Positions 29,577-37,937 are shown, counted from the first letter of the stretch. The stretch: 64,000 nt of DNA from Marinospirillum perlucidum (GCF_003336805.1 NZ_QFWJ01000013.1:1-64000); one strand, 5' to 3'. Numbers and translations are program-made. The notes: a model not told the origin generated them from the sequence alone.

Positions 29577-29773
29577 AACGTTTTCTAAGTGTTGCCCTGA
29601 TACTGATTGGAGCCCTGCTGTTGTATTGGGGGTATGATCTGCATCAGCGGGTTGATAGCCAACTGATTCAAGGCATCACCGGGGAAACCCCGGATCAGGT
29701 TTGGCAATATTACGTTACCGGAGCCGTGGCTTTGGTGCTAGGGGGCTATGGCCTAGTAAAATTTCGCGGCTGA
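29573..29773 (+). CDS. DUF3185 family small membrane protein
   Basis: The 66-residue product has two predicted transmembrane helices (about 3-22 and 44-62) around a polar loop with TGETPDQVWQYY. This fits the DUF3185 family. Its start overlaps the yihY-like stop (ATGA), so the two are translationally coupled. Confidence 0.75.
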   Translation: MKRFLSVALILIGALLLYWGYDLHQRVDSQLIQGITGETPDQVWQYYVTGAVALVLGGYGLVKFRG

Positions 29774-29776
29774 GGC

Positions 29777-29804
29777 TTGACACCTCGAGAGGAGGCTCTA
29801 TAAT
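29777..29804 (+). promoter_or_regulatory. Consensus sigma-70 promoter of tRNA-Ala
   Basis: A perfect TTGACA (29777-29782) and a perfect TATAAT (29799-29804) are separated by 16 bp, right after the DUF3185 stop. An 8-bp inverted repeat GAGGAGGC (29789-29796) / GCCTCCTC (29809-29816) surrounds the -10 box. Confidence 0.88.
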
Positions 29805-29824
29805 GCAAGCCTCCTCAGAGACGT

Positions 29825-29900
<76 letters not shown>

Positions 29901-29957
29901 ATTCTTTCTTTTCCTTCTATTTTTTGCTGCGACACCTCCTTGTGTCTTGTTTAGCTT

Positions 29958-30767
29958 TTAATCACTGAAAGAGATTTCCGGGCCGGATGCATCCTGATCC
30001 TTATCGGCCATCTGTTCCTGTATCTTTCCGGCCACCTCGGCAAAGATGCGAGCCACCTGACCTTCAGGATCAGCCTCAACACTGGGGTGCCCCTGATCTA
30101 CCTGCTCCCTGATCGCCAGAGACAAAGGCAGTTGCCCCAAGAGCTGAGTAGCATATTCTTTGGCAATACGATCACCACCGCCTTCACCAAAAACCGGCTC
30201 GCTGTGACCACAGTTGGAGCAGGTATGCAGGCTCATGTTCTCGATGACTCCCAGTACCGGCACTTTGACCTGGCGAAACATCTCGATGCCGCGTTTGGCA
30301 TCCAGAAGCGCGATATCCTGGGGGGTGGTCACGATCACGGCACCGTCAACCGCTACTTTCTGGGCCAGGGTCAGCTGGATATCGCCGGTTCCCGGTGGCA
30401 TATCGATAAACAGATAGTCCAGATCCTTCCAGCGGGTTTGATTCAGCAGCTGCTGGAAAGCACCCGAGGCCATGGGGCCACGCCAGATCATGGGCGTTTT
30501 CTGATCCACCAGAAAGGCCATGGACATCAACTGAATTCCCTTGGTTTCCAGAGGATCAAAGGTTTTTCCATCGTCTGAAGCAGGTTGCTGGTCATCGCCG
30601 ACGGCAAACATCTGGGCCTGACTGGGACCATAAATATCGGCATCCAGCACACCGACTCGCTTGCCTTGCGCAGCCATGGCCAGTGCCAGATTGGCCGTGA
30701 CCGTGCTTTTACCGACGCCACCTTTACCTGAAGCTACAGCGATAATATGCTTAACGCCTTCAGTCAC
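29958..30767 (-). CDS. apbC: Iron-sulfur cluster carrier ATPase ApbC/Mrp
   Basis: The 269-residue P-loop ATPase carries Fe-S clusters to apoproteins in the cytosol. The deviant Walker [10 protein letters not shown] is at residues 14-22. [19 protein letters not shown] and the cluster-binding CSNC (about residue 184) complete the Mrp profile. E. coli Mrp has an extra N-terminal MIP18-like domain of about 90 residues that is absent here. The start is GTG with AGGAG 7 bp upstream, so the short form is real rather than a start error. Confidence 0.92.
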   Translation of the reverse strand: MTEGVKHIIAVASGKGGVGKSTVTANLALAMAAQGKRVGVLDADIYGPSQAQMFAVGDDQQPASDDGKTFDPLETKGIQLMSMAFLVDQKTPMIWRGPMASGAFQQLLNQTRWKDLDYLFIDMPPGTGDIQLTLAQKVAVDGAVIVTTPQDIALLDAKRGIEMFRQVKVPVLGVIENMSLHTCSNCGHSEPVFGEGGGDRIAKEYATQLLGQLPLSLAIREQVDQGHPSVEADPEGQVARIFAEVAGKIQEQMADKDQDASGPEISFSD

Positions 30768-30871
30768 TTGGTTTCTCCTGCTTTGGAATTGAAAGACTCA
30801 TCTTAGCTTTGATCATTTCTTCTGGCAAAGCACCTGCAGGTGAGACCTGCTGCGAGCAAGGAAATTCAGCC

Positions 30872-31978
30872 ATGCGGGTCGAGAAAAAACAATTTGTTGT
30901 AGAGGACTTCACCACCTTCACCGGCAAGACGCTTCCTGAAGTCAAATTCGGCTGGGAATCCTGGGGCCAGTTGAATGAACGTCGAGATAACGCCATTCTG
31001 GTGACCCACTATTTTTCCGGGTCCAGTCATGCAGCCGGTTATTACAGTGAAGAAGATAAACTGCCCGGCTACTGGGATCATCTGATCGGTCCGGGCAAGC
31101 CCCTGGATACCGACCGTTTTTTTATCTTCAGCTGTGACACCCTGGTGAATCAAGAGCCCTTTAATCCTCAGGTGATTACTACGGGTCCGGCCTCCATCAA
31201 TCCCGATACGGGTAAACTCTGGGGTCTGGATTTTCCTGTAGTAACGATTGCCGATTTCGTAGCTGCCCAGAAAGCCCTGCTGGATTCCTTGGGTATCGAC
31301 AAGCTGCATGCAGTGATCGGGCCTTCCATGGGGTCCTTACAGGCATTGCAGTGGGCGGTTGACTTTCCTGGCCGGGTTGAGCGCATGGTTTCTGTCATCG
31401 GAATGGGTGAAGCCGATGCCTGGACGTGTATGGGACTGCAGCAATGGGCTGAACCCATTCTGGCTGATCCCAACTGGAACCAGGGGGACTACTATGAGGC
31501 CGAGCCTCCCTTGCAGGGTGTTCTGCAGACCCTGATGCAGATTAATCACCAGGCATTAAGCCCGGAGTTAATTAACCGGACTTTTTTTCAGCATCATCCT
31601 CTGGAGCCAGGGCCGCTGGACTCCATCCGTGAAGACTACCGGATGATCCAGCGCTTTCGCGCAGACTGCCTGGAAAGAGCCAAGCTGGCTGACGGCAATC
31701 ATCTTCTCTATCTGGTCAGGGCCAACCAGACTTTTTTGGCGGGGCAGGGCAAGACCCTGGACGCAGGCCTGGAGAAAATCCAGGCCAAGTGCCTCTTTCT
31801 ACCGGCAACTGCGGATCAGCTGCTGCCACCGCGCCTGGCGTTAAAAGTTCACCAGCAATTGCTGGTCCAGGGTAAAAGCAGTCAGTATCAGGAAATCCAG
31901 GGCTCCTGGGGGCACCTGGATGGTATCTACAGCATTTCCACTCAGGCTGAAACACTGCGCCGCTTTCTGGAGGAATAA
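30872..31978 (+). CDS. MetX-like alpha/beta hydrolase (homoserine acetyltransferase family)
   Basis: The 368-residue protein (ATG 30872, AAGGA 9 bp upstream) has the alpha/beta hydrolase fold of the MetX family. The nucleophile elbow is GPSMGSLQALQWA. The catalytic Asp is probably in LPATADQLLPP and the His in GSWGHLDG. True MetX has GGSMGGMQ and SDWLFP/YGHD-type motifs, so the activity may not be homoserine O-acetylation. It is followed 3 bp later by the DUF815 gene, and no methionine gene is adjacent. Confidence 0.75.
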   Translation: MRVEKKQFVVEDFTTFTGKTLPEVKFGWESWGQLNERRDNAILVTHYFSGSSHAAGYYSEEDKLPGYWDHLIGPGKPLDTDRFFIFSCDTLVNQEPFNPQVITTGPASINPDTGKLWGLDFPVVTIADFVAAQKALLDSLGIDKLHAVIGPSMGSLQALQWAVDFPGRVERMVSVIGMGEADAWTCMGLQQWAEPILADPNWNQGDYYEAEPPLQGVLQTLMQINHQALSPELINRTFFQHHPLEPGPLDSIREDYRMIQRFRADCLERAKLADGNHLLYLVRANQTFLAGQGKTLDAGLEKIQAKCLFLPATADQLLPPRLALKVHQQLLVQGKSSQYQEIQGSWGHLDGIYSISTQAETLRRFLEE

Positions 31979-31981
31979 AAC

Positions 31982-32752
31982 TTGCTGAAAGTAAAAGAAA
32001 TTGATTGGCAAAAAGCCTATGGGGGCGTCTGGCGGACCCGAGGTGAGTATTTAAAGCCGCTCTATCAAATGCAAGCCTTGCCACTCGATCGACTTCTGGG
32101 TATCGAGCGCCAGAAACAGCAGCTACTGGAAAATACCCGTCGTTTTCTCGCTGATCAGCCCTGCAATCATGCGCTGCTTTGGGGGAGTCGGGGCACCGGC
32201 AAAAGCAGCCTGATTAAAAGCCTGCTCAAGGAATATCATGCCCAAGGCCTGCGTGCTCTGGAAATTCCGCGTGAGAGCCTGGACTGGCTACCGGAAATCA
32301 GTGACCAGTTGGAAGAGCTGCCTTATCACTTTCTGATTTTTTGTGATGATCTCAGCTTTGAGTCAGGCGATTCTGGCTACAAAGCGCTTAAAACCCTGCT
32401 GGAAGGCTCGCTGGAAACACCACCGGCCAATATCCGGGTCTATGCCACCAGCAATCGTCGCCATCTTCTCCCGGAAAGCCATCAGGACAATGCCGGTGTT
32501 CAGGTTGGCGTTGGCGGTGAACTGCATCCCGGTGATGCCGTGGAAGAAAAAATCTCTCTGGCCGATCGTTTTGGCCTCAGTCTTTCCTTTTATCAAGGCG
32601 ATCTGGATCACTACCTGACTCTAGTGGATAGCTATTTTCCCGATTTTCAGGGAGATCGTGATCAGTTGAGGGCTGATGCCACCCTGTTTGCCCGGATGCG
32701 AGCCTCCTACAGTGGGCGTACTGCTCTGCAATTTTACAACAGTCGCATCTAG
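31982..32752 (+). CDS. DUF815-family AAA ATPase
   Basis: The 256-residue protein has Walker A GSRGTGKSS near residue 69, Walker B FLIFCDDLSF near residue 120, and IRVYATSNRRHLLPE as a sensor 1-like segment with the HLLPE motif typical of DUF815. LADRFGLSLSFY is a second family block. Function is unknown. The start is TTG 31982, with GGAGGA 7 bp upstream. It is coupled closely to the MetX-like gene and converges with the UmuD-like gene (4-bp overlap). Confidence 0.85.
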   Translation: MLKVKEIDWQKAYGGVWRTRGEYLKPLYQMQALPLDRLLGIERQKQQLLENTRRFLADQPCNHALLWGSRGTGKSSLIKSLLKEYHAQGLRALEIPRESLDWLPEISDQLEELPYHFLIFCDDLSFESGDSGYKALKTLLEGSLETPPANIRVYATSNRRHLLPESHQDNAGVQVGVGGELHPGDAVEEKISLADRFGLSLSFYQGDLDHYLTLVDSYFPDFQGDRDQLRADATLFARMRASYSGRTALQFYNSRI

Positions 32753-33180
32753 GGCTGGTGCAACACCCAGGTAACCACGCCCCAGAAGATCTGGCTAGTA
32801 TCCAGATCAGTGATTTCCACTGGCTGATAGCTCTGGCCGGGGTTTTCTGCCAGCAACCAGGCTGCCTGGGCTACTTTATGCAGGCGACGAACCACCAATT
32901 CTCCAAAAAGCAGGGCAACGACTACCTGCTCATGACGAGGGTTCAAGGAAGAATCCACCACCAGCAGGTCACCATCATGAATGCCTGCTCCTTGCATGGC
33001 ATCACCACTGACCCGACAAAAATAGGTGGCAGAAGGGCGACGCACCAGATGGCGATCCAGGGACAGGGCCTGGCCAGAAAAATCCTGTGCCGGACTGGGA
33101 AATCCACTGGCATTTCTACTTGGCGCTGCAGCCCTGGGCGTGTCGGCAACACCAGCTGCAAACATTTCCTCAATATCCAT
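32749..33180 (-). CDS. UmuD-like protein lacking the Ser-Lys catalytic dyad
   Basis: The 143-residue protein (ATG 33180, GAGG 5 bp upstream) follows UmuD closely: the cleavage region ASGFPSPAQDF, then RRPSATYFCRVSGDAM, GIHDGDLLVVDSSL and WGVVTWVLHQP. In UmuD and LexA the nucleophile is the Ser of GDSM; here it is Ala61 (codon GCC). The general-base Lys of the VKKL/VKRL motif is Arg98 (VVRRL, codon CGT). Self-cleavage should be impossible, though dimerisation or binding could persist. No umuC or dinB is adjacent. Confidence 0.85.
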   Translation of the reverse strand: MDIEEMFAAGVADTPRAAAPSRNASGFPSPAQDFSGQALSLDRHLVRRPSATYFCRVSGDAMQGAGIHDGDLLVVDSSLNPRHEQVVVALLFGELVVRRLHKVAQAAWLLAENPGQSYQPVEITDLDTSQIFWGVVTWVLHQP

Positions 33181-33233
33181 GACCACCTCGGCAGAAAACT
33201 AGAATTGATCCAGCTATTTTAGCTGTATAAATA

Positions 33234-33626
33234 TCAGTATTCCAGCTTCCAGGGCATTTTTTGCAGGCAGTAATGGCTGAGAGCAAATTGAGTTTCCAGC
33301 ATTCGGGCCAGATAAAAGGAGAGCTCCCCGGCCGCGGTCACCTGATAGATTTCACCCTGCTCGGAGAGCAATAATTGTTGCTTCTCAACCAGGGTCTGCA
33401 TCTCCTTATGGTCTTTGCTGGCAGGCTGGTAGCCTTGGCTGAGCGCCATGAAGAGGGTCTCGGCATTGTCTGAAAGCCGGTAACGCTCACGACCCAGGTC
33501 TTCCAGATAAAAGCCCAGGCAACGCCCGTCAAAAGCCAGGGACATGGTTGTTTCCAGGTAAATCAGGTCTTCACTGATCGGGTGGGACTGAAATCCGAAA
33601 CTGATTGGCAGCTCGTCCAGATTCAT
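33234..33626 (-). CDS. Unrecognised protein, possibly DUF1828-like
   Basis: The 130-residue acidic soluble protein shows LYFLxD-type features: SLAFDGRCLGFYLEDLG followed by RYRLSDNAETLFMALSQGY, then a helical half with VEKQQLLLSEQGEIYQV. The 'LSDnaeT' block after two beta strands recalls DUF1828, but this is a weak resemblance from memory. Its start overlaps the stop of the upstream 192-residue gene by 4 bp, so the two are coupled. The UmuD-like gene follows 54 bp downstream on the same strand. Confidence 0.6.
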   Translation of the reverse strand: MNLDELPISFGFQSHPISEDLIYLETTMSLAFDGRCLGFYLEDLGRERYRLSDNAETLFMALSQGYQPASKDHKEMQTLVEKQQLLLSEQGEIYQVTAAGELSFYLARMLETQFALSHYCLQKMPWKLEY

Positions 33627-34201
33627 AGCAAGCGGTCTCCAGCTGCGGGTAAATCCAGTTCCGGTGCTTCGAGTAAATTGGCCAGCAACAGGAAATCCTC
33701 CCAGAGATCGGCCAGCTCACTGGCTGGCAGCGCCTCGGCAAAATCCTTCAGCATTCCCGGGGCGGGGCGATGCAAGTGGGGGTGGCCTACCAGACGCTCG
33801 TCTTCAGGCAGGTGTAGCGATTTATTCAAATGCGAGCCCGCCATACCGCTATCTACACCCAGCAGGCGCTGGTGGTTATAAGTGAGGGACAGACTCAAGG
33901 CCGCAGGCAGTCCCTGGAGAATGGAGGGCTTGTAATAGCATTCAACAGCCAGCTCATGAGAATGCTCATCTTCCGGGTGCAGCCGGTTATAGCTGTAATA
34001 GGCTTCTGGAAACCCCTTGGTGGAAAGCTTTTTCCATGCCAACTCGGGGACGGCTTCATCCCAGGTCTTGGCTTCATAAATCAAAGCTTCCGCTGCATCC
34101 AGCGTTAAAGGAGGGGTAGCGCTTGGCAAGAGGTGACTCCTCAGTGGCCCAGGGTTCAAAAACAGGTGGGCTATCTTCTCAAAGACCCGGAGCAGCCGCA
34201 A
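33623..34201 (-). CDS. Unrecognised 192-residue protein
   Basis: I do not recognise this protein. It is predicted soluble, rich in Leu, Ala, Pro and His, with AYYSYNRLHPEDEHSHELAV and HLPEDERLVGHPHLHRPAPG; several His-rich turns could bind metal, but this is a guess. The start is TTG 34201, with AAGG 5 bp upstream. It lies downstream of the tRNA-Leu terminator and is coupled to the 130-residue gene by a 4-bp overlap. Confidence 0.65.
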   Translation of the reverse strand: MRLLRVFEKIAHLFLNPGPLRSHLLPSATPPLTLDAAEALIYEAKTWDEAVPELAWKKLSTKGFPEAYYSYNRLHPEDEHSHELAVECYYKPSILQGLPAALSLSLTYNHQRLLGVDSGMAGSHLNKSLHLPEDERLVGHPHLHRPAPGMLKDFAEALPASELADLWEDFLLLANLLEAPELDLPAAGDRLL

Positions 34202-34316
34202 TATGACCTTGCCAGCCGATGATTAAAAATCGGCTGTATCCCATGCAACAGGAGCATTTATCAATGCAAAAGAGCACCCGTTATGCCCATTAAGCGCTAG
34301 GTCATTTAGAGTCTGC

Positions 34317-34343
34317 AAAAAAACTAAATCCACTCGCGGTGGA
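34317..34343 (-). terminator. Terminator of the tRNA-Gly-Cys-Leu cluster
   Basis: On the minus strand, TCCAC (34343-34339) pairs with GTGGA (34333-34329) around CGCGA, followed by TTTAGTTTTTTT. It lies about 60 bp after the CCA end of tRNA-Leu. The stem is short but the T run is strong. Confidence 0.65.
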
Positions 34344-34404
34344 CACTTGGCAATGATCAGGGTAACTGGAGATTTTCTAAAAGGGGATAAGACATTGAGA
34401 TTCT

Positions 34405-34491
34405 TGGTGCCCGGAGCCGGACTTGAACCGGCACAGCCATAAGGCCGAGGGATTTTAAATCCCTTGTGTCTACCAATTCCACCACCCGGGC
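34405..34491 (-). tRNA. tRNA-Leu (TAA)
   Basis: The 87-nt class II tRNA on the minus strand has acceptor GCCCGGG/TCCGGGC-type pairing, anticodon stem AGGGA/TCCCT with loop TTTAAAA (anticodon TAA), a long variable arm (CGGCCTTATGGCTG) and T loop GGTTCAAGTCC. CCA is encoded. It reads UUA codons. Confidence 0.95.
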
Positions 34492-34534
34492 TGATCTGGG
34501 CAAATAAGGGGGGAACATTTTTCGAAGAGAAAAA

Positions 34535-34608
34535 TGGAGGCTGGGGTCGGAATCGAACCGGCGTCCACGGATTTGCAATCCGCTGCATAACCACTCTGCC
34601 ACCCAGCC
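34535..34608 (-). tRNA. tRNA-Cys (GCA)
   Basis: The 74-nt gene on the minus strand has acceptor GGCTGGG/CCCAGCC, loop TTGCAAA with anticodon GCA, the cysteine discriminator U73, and encoded CCA. It is the single Cys tRNA seen in the window. Confidence 0.96.
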
Positions 34609-34619
34609 TTTTAGTTGCT

Positions 34620-34694
34620 TGGAGCGGGAAACGAGATTCGAACTCGCGACCCCAACCTTGGCAAGGTTGTGCTCTACCACTGAGCTATTCCCGC
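34620..34694 (-). tRNA. tRNA-Gly (GCC)
   Basis: The 75-nt gene on the minus strand has acceptor GCGGGAA/TTCCCGC, anticodon stem CAACC/GGTTG with loop TTGCCAA (anticodon GCC), discriminator U and encoded CCA. It is first in the order Gly-Cys-Leu downstream of pgsA, the same order as glyW-cysT-leuZ in E. coli. Confidence 0.96.
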
Positions 34695-34708
34695 GCAACT
34701 GGAGGCAC

Positions 34709-34736
34709 ATTATAGGGAGATTTTTTTGGGTGTCAA
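34709..34736 (-). promoter_or_regulatory. Consensus sigma-70 promoter of the tRNA-Gly-Cys-Leu cluster
   Basis: On the minus strand a perfect TTGACA (34736-34731) and a perfect TATAAT (34714-34709) are separated by 16 bp and placed 14 bp before tRNA-Gly. The three tRNAs therefore have their own strong promoter besides any readthrough from pgsA. Confidence 0.88.
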
Positions 34737-34784
34737 TGCTTTTTCCAGATTCATTTTAAGTTTTTTTACTTTGCAGGCAATAAC

Positions 34785-35345
34785 TTAGGCTTGCTTCTCT
34801 TCTTTAGGCAGTAGATGAGGCCGAGCTGCCTGCAAATAGAGATACATGGACCAAAGAGTCAGAATCGCGGCCAGGTAGAGGAGCCCGAGTCCCAACCAGG
34901 ACAGTAGCTCGCCTGGAGGCCCGATCAGCAGCAGGAAGATGGAGACCATCTGGAAGGTGGTTTTGACCTTGCCGATCCAGCTGACAGCCACGCTGGCACT
35001 TTCACCGACTTCAGCCATCCATTCACGCAGGGCGGAAATCACAATTTCCCGACCGATAATCACCAGGGCGGGAAAAGTCATCAGCCAGCTGGAATGGGCT
35101 TCAATCAGCACGCCCAGGGCAACAGCAACCATGAGTTTGTCTGCGACCGGGTCAAGAAATGCACCAAAGGGTGTCATCTGGTTCCAGCGGCGGGCCAGGT
35201 AGCCATCCAACCAGTCGGTCAAGGCTGCAGCCCCGAAGAGAAGAGCACAAATCCAGTATTTGCTTTCCAGAGGCAGATAATAGATGACCACGAGGAGAGG
35301 AATAACCAGGATTCGCAGCAGAGTCAGAAAGGTAGGAAAGTTCAT
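34785..35345 (-). CDS. pgsA: CDP-diacylglycerol-glycerol-3-phosphate 3-phosphatidyltransferase
   Basis: The 186-residue inner-membrane enzyme makes phosphatidylglycerophosphate, the first committed step to phosphatidylglycerol and cardiolipin. The CDP-alcohol phosphotransferase motif is complete: DWLDGYLARR followed by FGAFLDPVADK. Four or more transmembrane helices are evident. The ATG at 35345 (MNFPTFLTLLRIL) is the family start; upstream in-frame residues in the uvrC end region are not part of it. uvrC ends 25 bp upstream. Confidence 0.95.
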   Translation of the reverse strand: MNFPTFLTLLRILVIPLLVVIYYLPLESKYWICALLFGAAALTDWLDGYLARRWNQMTPFGAFLDPVADKLMVAVALGVLIEAHSSWLMTFPALVIIGREIVISALREWMAEVGESASVAVSWIGKVKTTFQMVSIFLLLIGPPGELLSWLGLGLLYLAAILTLWSMYLYLQAARPHLLPKEEKQA

Positions 35346-35370
35346 TAATCGTCTTCTTTGGCTGTTGGAC

Positions 35371-37221
35371 TTAATGGGGATGAAGGGTAGCATGAATTTC
35401 TTCGGCCAGGGCACGATTAATGCCTTCAACCTGGCATAAAGCCTCGATGCTGGCCTCGGCCACGGCCTTGCGCCCACCAAAGTGGCGCAGCAGGGCCTGG
35501 CGTCTTTTACTGCCCACGCCTTTAATCCCTTCCAGGAAGGAGGTTTTGCGGGCCTTGTCGCGTCTTTGCCGGTGTCCAGTAATGGCAAAACGATGGGATT
35601 CATCGCGAATATGCTGAATCAAATGCAGGGCCGGACGATGGCCCGGAAGATCCATGCCCCGGTCGGGGGTTTCGATAAACAGGGTTTCCAGGCCGGGCTT
35701 ACGGGTGGTGCCCTTGGCCACCCCCAGCAGCTGCAAGCCGGTGATATCCAGTTCTTTGAGCAGCTCCCTGGCGGCGTTCAGCTGGCCCTTGCCACCATCC
35801 ACGATCAGCACATCCGGCAGGGGTACCTCACCTTTTTTGATGCGTTGGTAACGGCGGCGCAAGGCCTGGGCCATGGCCGCATAATCATCGCCGGCGGCTA
35901 CTCCTTCGATATTAAAGCGACGATAATCCTGTTTACGCGGCCCTTCGGTATCAAATACCACGCAGGAGGCGACCGTTGCTTCTCCTTGGCTATGGCTGAT
36001 ATCAAAGCATTCCAGGCGGGTGATGGGCTCTTCCAGTTGTAGAACCGTCTGCAAATCCTCCAGGCGCTTCTGCTGTTGTTCCGTCTTGTTACGCTGGCTC
36101 ACCAATTGCTGCTGGGCATTGGTCTGTGCCAGTTCCAGCCAGCGAGCCCTTTGGGTTCTTACCCGGTGGGCCAGCCTCGGCTTGACGCCAAATTTGTCCT
36201 GCAGAGCTTCTTGTAGGGTTTCCGCCTCTTCCAGTTCATGACTGAGGAGGATTTCCGGGGCCGGCGGCAGGGAAGTTCGAGTGAGAAAATACTGGGCAAC
36301 AAAAGCGGTGAGTGTGCTTTCATCACTGGCATCCAGCGGGTTTTCAAAATTAAAGTGTCGGGTTCCGATCAGTCGCCCCTGGCGAACCTGCAGAAGGCTG
36401 ATGCTGGAACGTCCCTCGGAGGCAACCAGGGCAAAGACATCGACATCACCCACGCCGGTATCCACGTCCTGCTGGATTTGTAACTGCCTCAGTTGCTGAA
36501 TCTGATCGCGGAAGTGGGCGGCCTGCTCGAAATCCAGTTCCGCTGCGGCCGCTTCCATTTTTTCAGCCAGGCGATCGGTTACCTCCTGGCTTTTACCTTC
36601 CAGCAGGAGGCGCGCATGCTTTAAATCTTCCTGGTAAGCCAGGGCAGAGATTTCTCCGGTACAGGGAGCCGAGCAGCGTTTGATTTGATACTGAAGGCAA
36701 GGACGGCTGCGATTGCTAAAGGTAGTGTCATCGCATTGGCGGATCTGGAACACCTTATAAAGCAGTTGCAGCGTCTCGCGCACGCTGTTGGCGCTGGGGT
36801 AGGGGCCGAACCATTCCCCCGCTCCCCGCTGGTGACGCGCCCGCTTGATGGTCAAGGCGGGCCAGTCATGATCGGAGAAATGCAAAAAAGGGTAGGATTT
36901 GTCATCCCGAAGCAGGATATTAAACGGTGGTTTCAGTGCCTTGATCAGGTTTTGTTCCAGCAGCAGCGCTTCCGTCTCGCTACGGGTCACCGTCACCTCG
37001 ATATTGGCGATTCGGCTGACCAGGGCCTGGGTTTTTATCGGCAGCTGATTACTGCGAAAATAACTGCTCAGCCGGTTTTTGAGGTTACGCGCCTTGCCGA
37101 CATAGAGAATCTTGCCGTCAGCTGCATACATCTGGTAGATCCCCGGCGCGCGGGTTACCTGAGCGAGAAAGCTTTTACTGTCAAACAACCCGTCTGGGGA
37201 AGACTCGGCGGTGTCTGTCAT
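35371..37221 (-). CDS. uvrC: Excinuclease ABC subunit C
   Basis: The 616-residue nuclease makes both incisions in nucleotide excision repair. The N-terminal GIY-YIG domain (about 22-100: APGIYQMYAADGKILYVGKA), the UVR domain (about 203-238), the RNase H-like C-terminal nuclease (ECFDISHSQGEATVASCVVF; DVLIVDGGKGQLNAA) and tandem HhH motifs (LEGIKGVGSKRRQALLRHFGG) are in the usual order. It follows uvrY by 15 bp, a conserved pairing. Confidence 0.97.
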   Translation of the reverse strand: MTDTAESSPDGLFDSKSFLAQVTRAPGIYQMYAADGKILYVGKARNLKNRLSSYFRSNQLPIKTQALVSRIANIEVTVTRSETEALLLEQNLIKALKPPFNILLRDDKSYPFLHFSDHDWPALTIKRARHQRGAGEWFGPYPSANSVRETLQLLYKVFQIRQCDDTTFSNRSRPCLQYQIKRCSAPCTGEISALAYQEDLKHARLLLEGKSQEVTDRLAEKMEAAAAELDFEQAAHFRDQIQQLRQLQIQQDVDTGVGDVDVFALVASEGRSSISLLQVRQGRLIGTRHFNFENPLDASDESTLTAFVAQYFLTRTSLPPAPEILLSHELEEAETLQEALQDKFGVKPRLAHRVRTQRARWLELAQTNAQQQLVSQRNKTEQQQKRLEDLQTVLQLEEPITRLECFDISHSQGEATVASCVVFDTEGPRKQDYRRFNIEGVAAGDDYAAMAQALRRRYQRIKKGEVPLPDVLIVDGGKGQLNAARELLKELDITGLQLLGVAKGTTRKPGLETLFIETPDRGMDLPGHRPALHLIQHIRDESHRFAITGHRQRRDKARKTSFLEGIKGVGSKRRQALLRHFGGRKAVAEASIEALCQVEGINRALAEEIHATLHPH

Positions 37222-37236
37222 GATGGCTCTGAATTT

Positions 37237-37878
37237 TTAATCGGTAACATCAACGAGCTTATGCCTAAGGGCCAGGTGGGTCAGTTCAACATCGTTGCGG
37301 ACTTCCAGTTTTTCGAAAATCCGGTAGCGATAGGTGTTGATGGTACGTGGGCTGACAAAGAGGCTATCGGCAATTTCCTGCACCTTCTGGCAGCTGACTA
37401 TCATCATGGCCACCTGCATTTCCCGATCCGACAACTGGCTGAAGGGGTTGGCATTTTTCTTTTCCGGATCCCGGGCAATCAGGCTACTGGCTACAGTGGG
37501 GTCAACGTAATGCTGGCCTGCAGAAACCAGGCGTATGGCGCGGACCACTTCTTCAAAGCTGGAGCCCTTGGTTAAATAGCCCTTGGCCCCGGCTTGTAAC
37601 AGCATCTGGACAAAGGTGTCATCGCCACTGGCTGTCAGCCCAATGACTTCGGTTTCCGGATTGACCTTGCAGATTTTTCGTGTGGCTTCGATACCGCCGA
37701 TACCTGGCATTTTTACATCCATCAGCACGATATCCGGCTTCAGGTCGCGTGTTTGCTGAATGGCATCCTCGCCATCCGTTGCCTGGCCGATAACGTCTAT
37801 GCCTTCGGCATCTTCCAGCATGCGTTCGATGCCGGTTCTGATTAGATCATGGTCATCAACGATAAGAACTCGTATCAC
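37237..37878 (-). CDS. uvrY: UvrY/GacA-type response regulator
   Basis: The 213-residue regulator has a receiver domain (1-120) with the acidic pair DDHD and phosphoacceptor Asp54 in PDIVLMDVKMPG, and a LuxR-type HTH (about 145-205; FSQLSDREMQVAMMIVSCQKVQEIADSLFVSPRTINTYRYRIF in shape). GacA-type regulators control CsrB-like small RNAs and hence carbon storage and motility. Unlike the usual case, where BarA/GacS is unlinked, a histidine kinase gene ends 60 bp upstream on the same strand and may be its partner. Confidence 0.9.
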   Translation of the reverse strand: MIRVLIVDDHDLIRTGIERMLEDAEGIDVIGQATDGEDAIQQTRDLKPDIVLMDVKMPGIGGIEATRKICKVNPETEVIGLTASGDDTFVQMLLQAGAKGYLTKGSSFEEVVRAIRLVSAGQHYVDPTVASSLIARDPEKKNANPFSQLSDREMQVAMMIVSCQKVQEIADSLFVSPRTINTYRYRIFEKLEVRNDVELTHLALRHKLVDVTD

Positions 37879-37937
37879 GGGGCTTCACCTCAAAAGCAGC
37901 CAACCTGCAGACTGCAAGAATAACAAAAATTCGCTGA

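Noticed and set aside
33223-33237. CTG-N9-CAG resembling a LexA (SOS) box upstream of the UmuD-like gene
   Set aside because: The LexA consensus of this class is CTG-N10-CAG; the spacing is one base short and the site overlaps the stop of the upstream gene, so I do not call it functional.
34357-34715. Frames on both strands across 34.36-34.72 kb (e.g. VRVRLRAP, SNLVSRSKQ peptides)
   Set aside because: They are translations of the tRNA-Leu, -Cys and -Gly genes, not proteins.
35346-35603. Upstream extension of pgsA by 86 codons
   Set aside because: The extension overlaps the end of uvrC in another frame and adds residues unlike any PgsA; MNFPTFLTLLRIL is the family N terminus.
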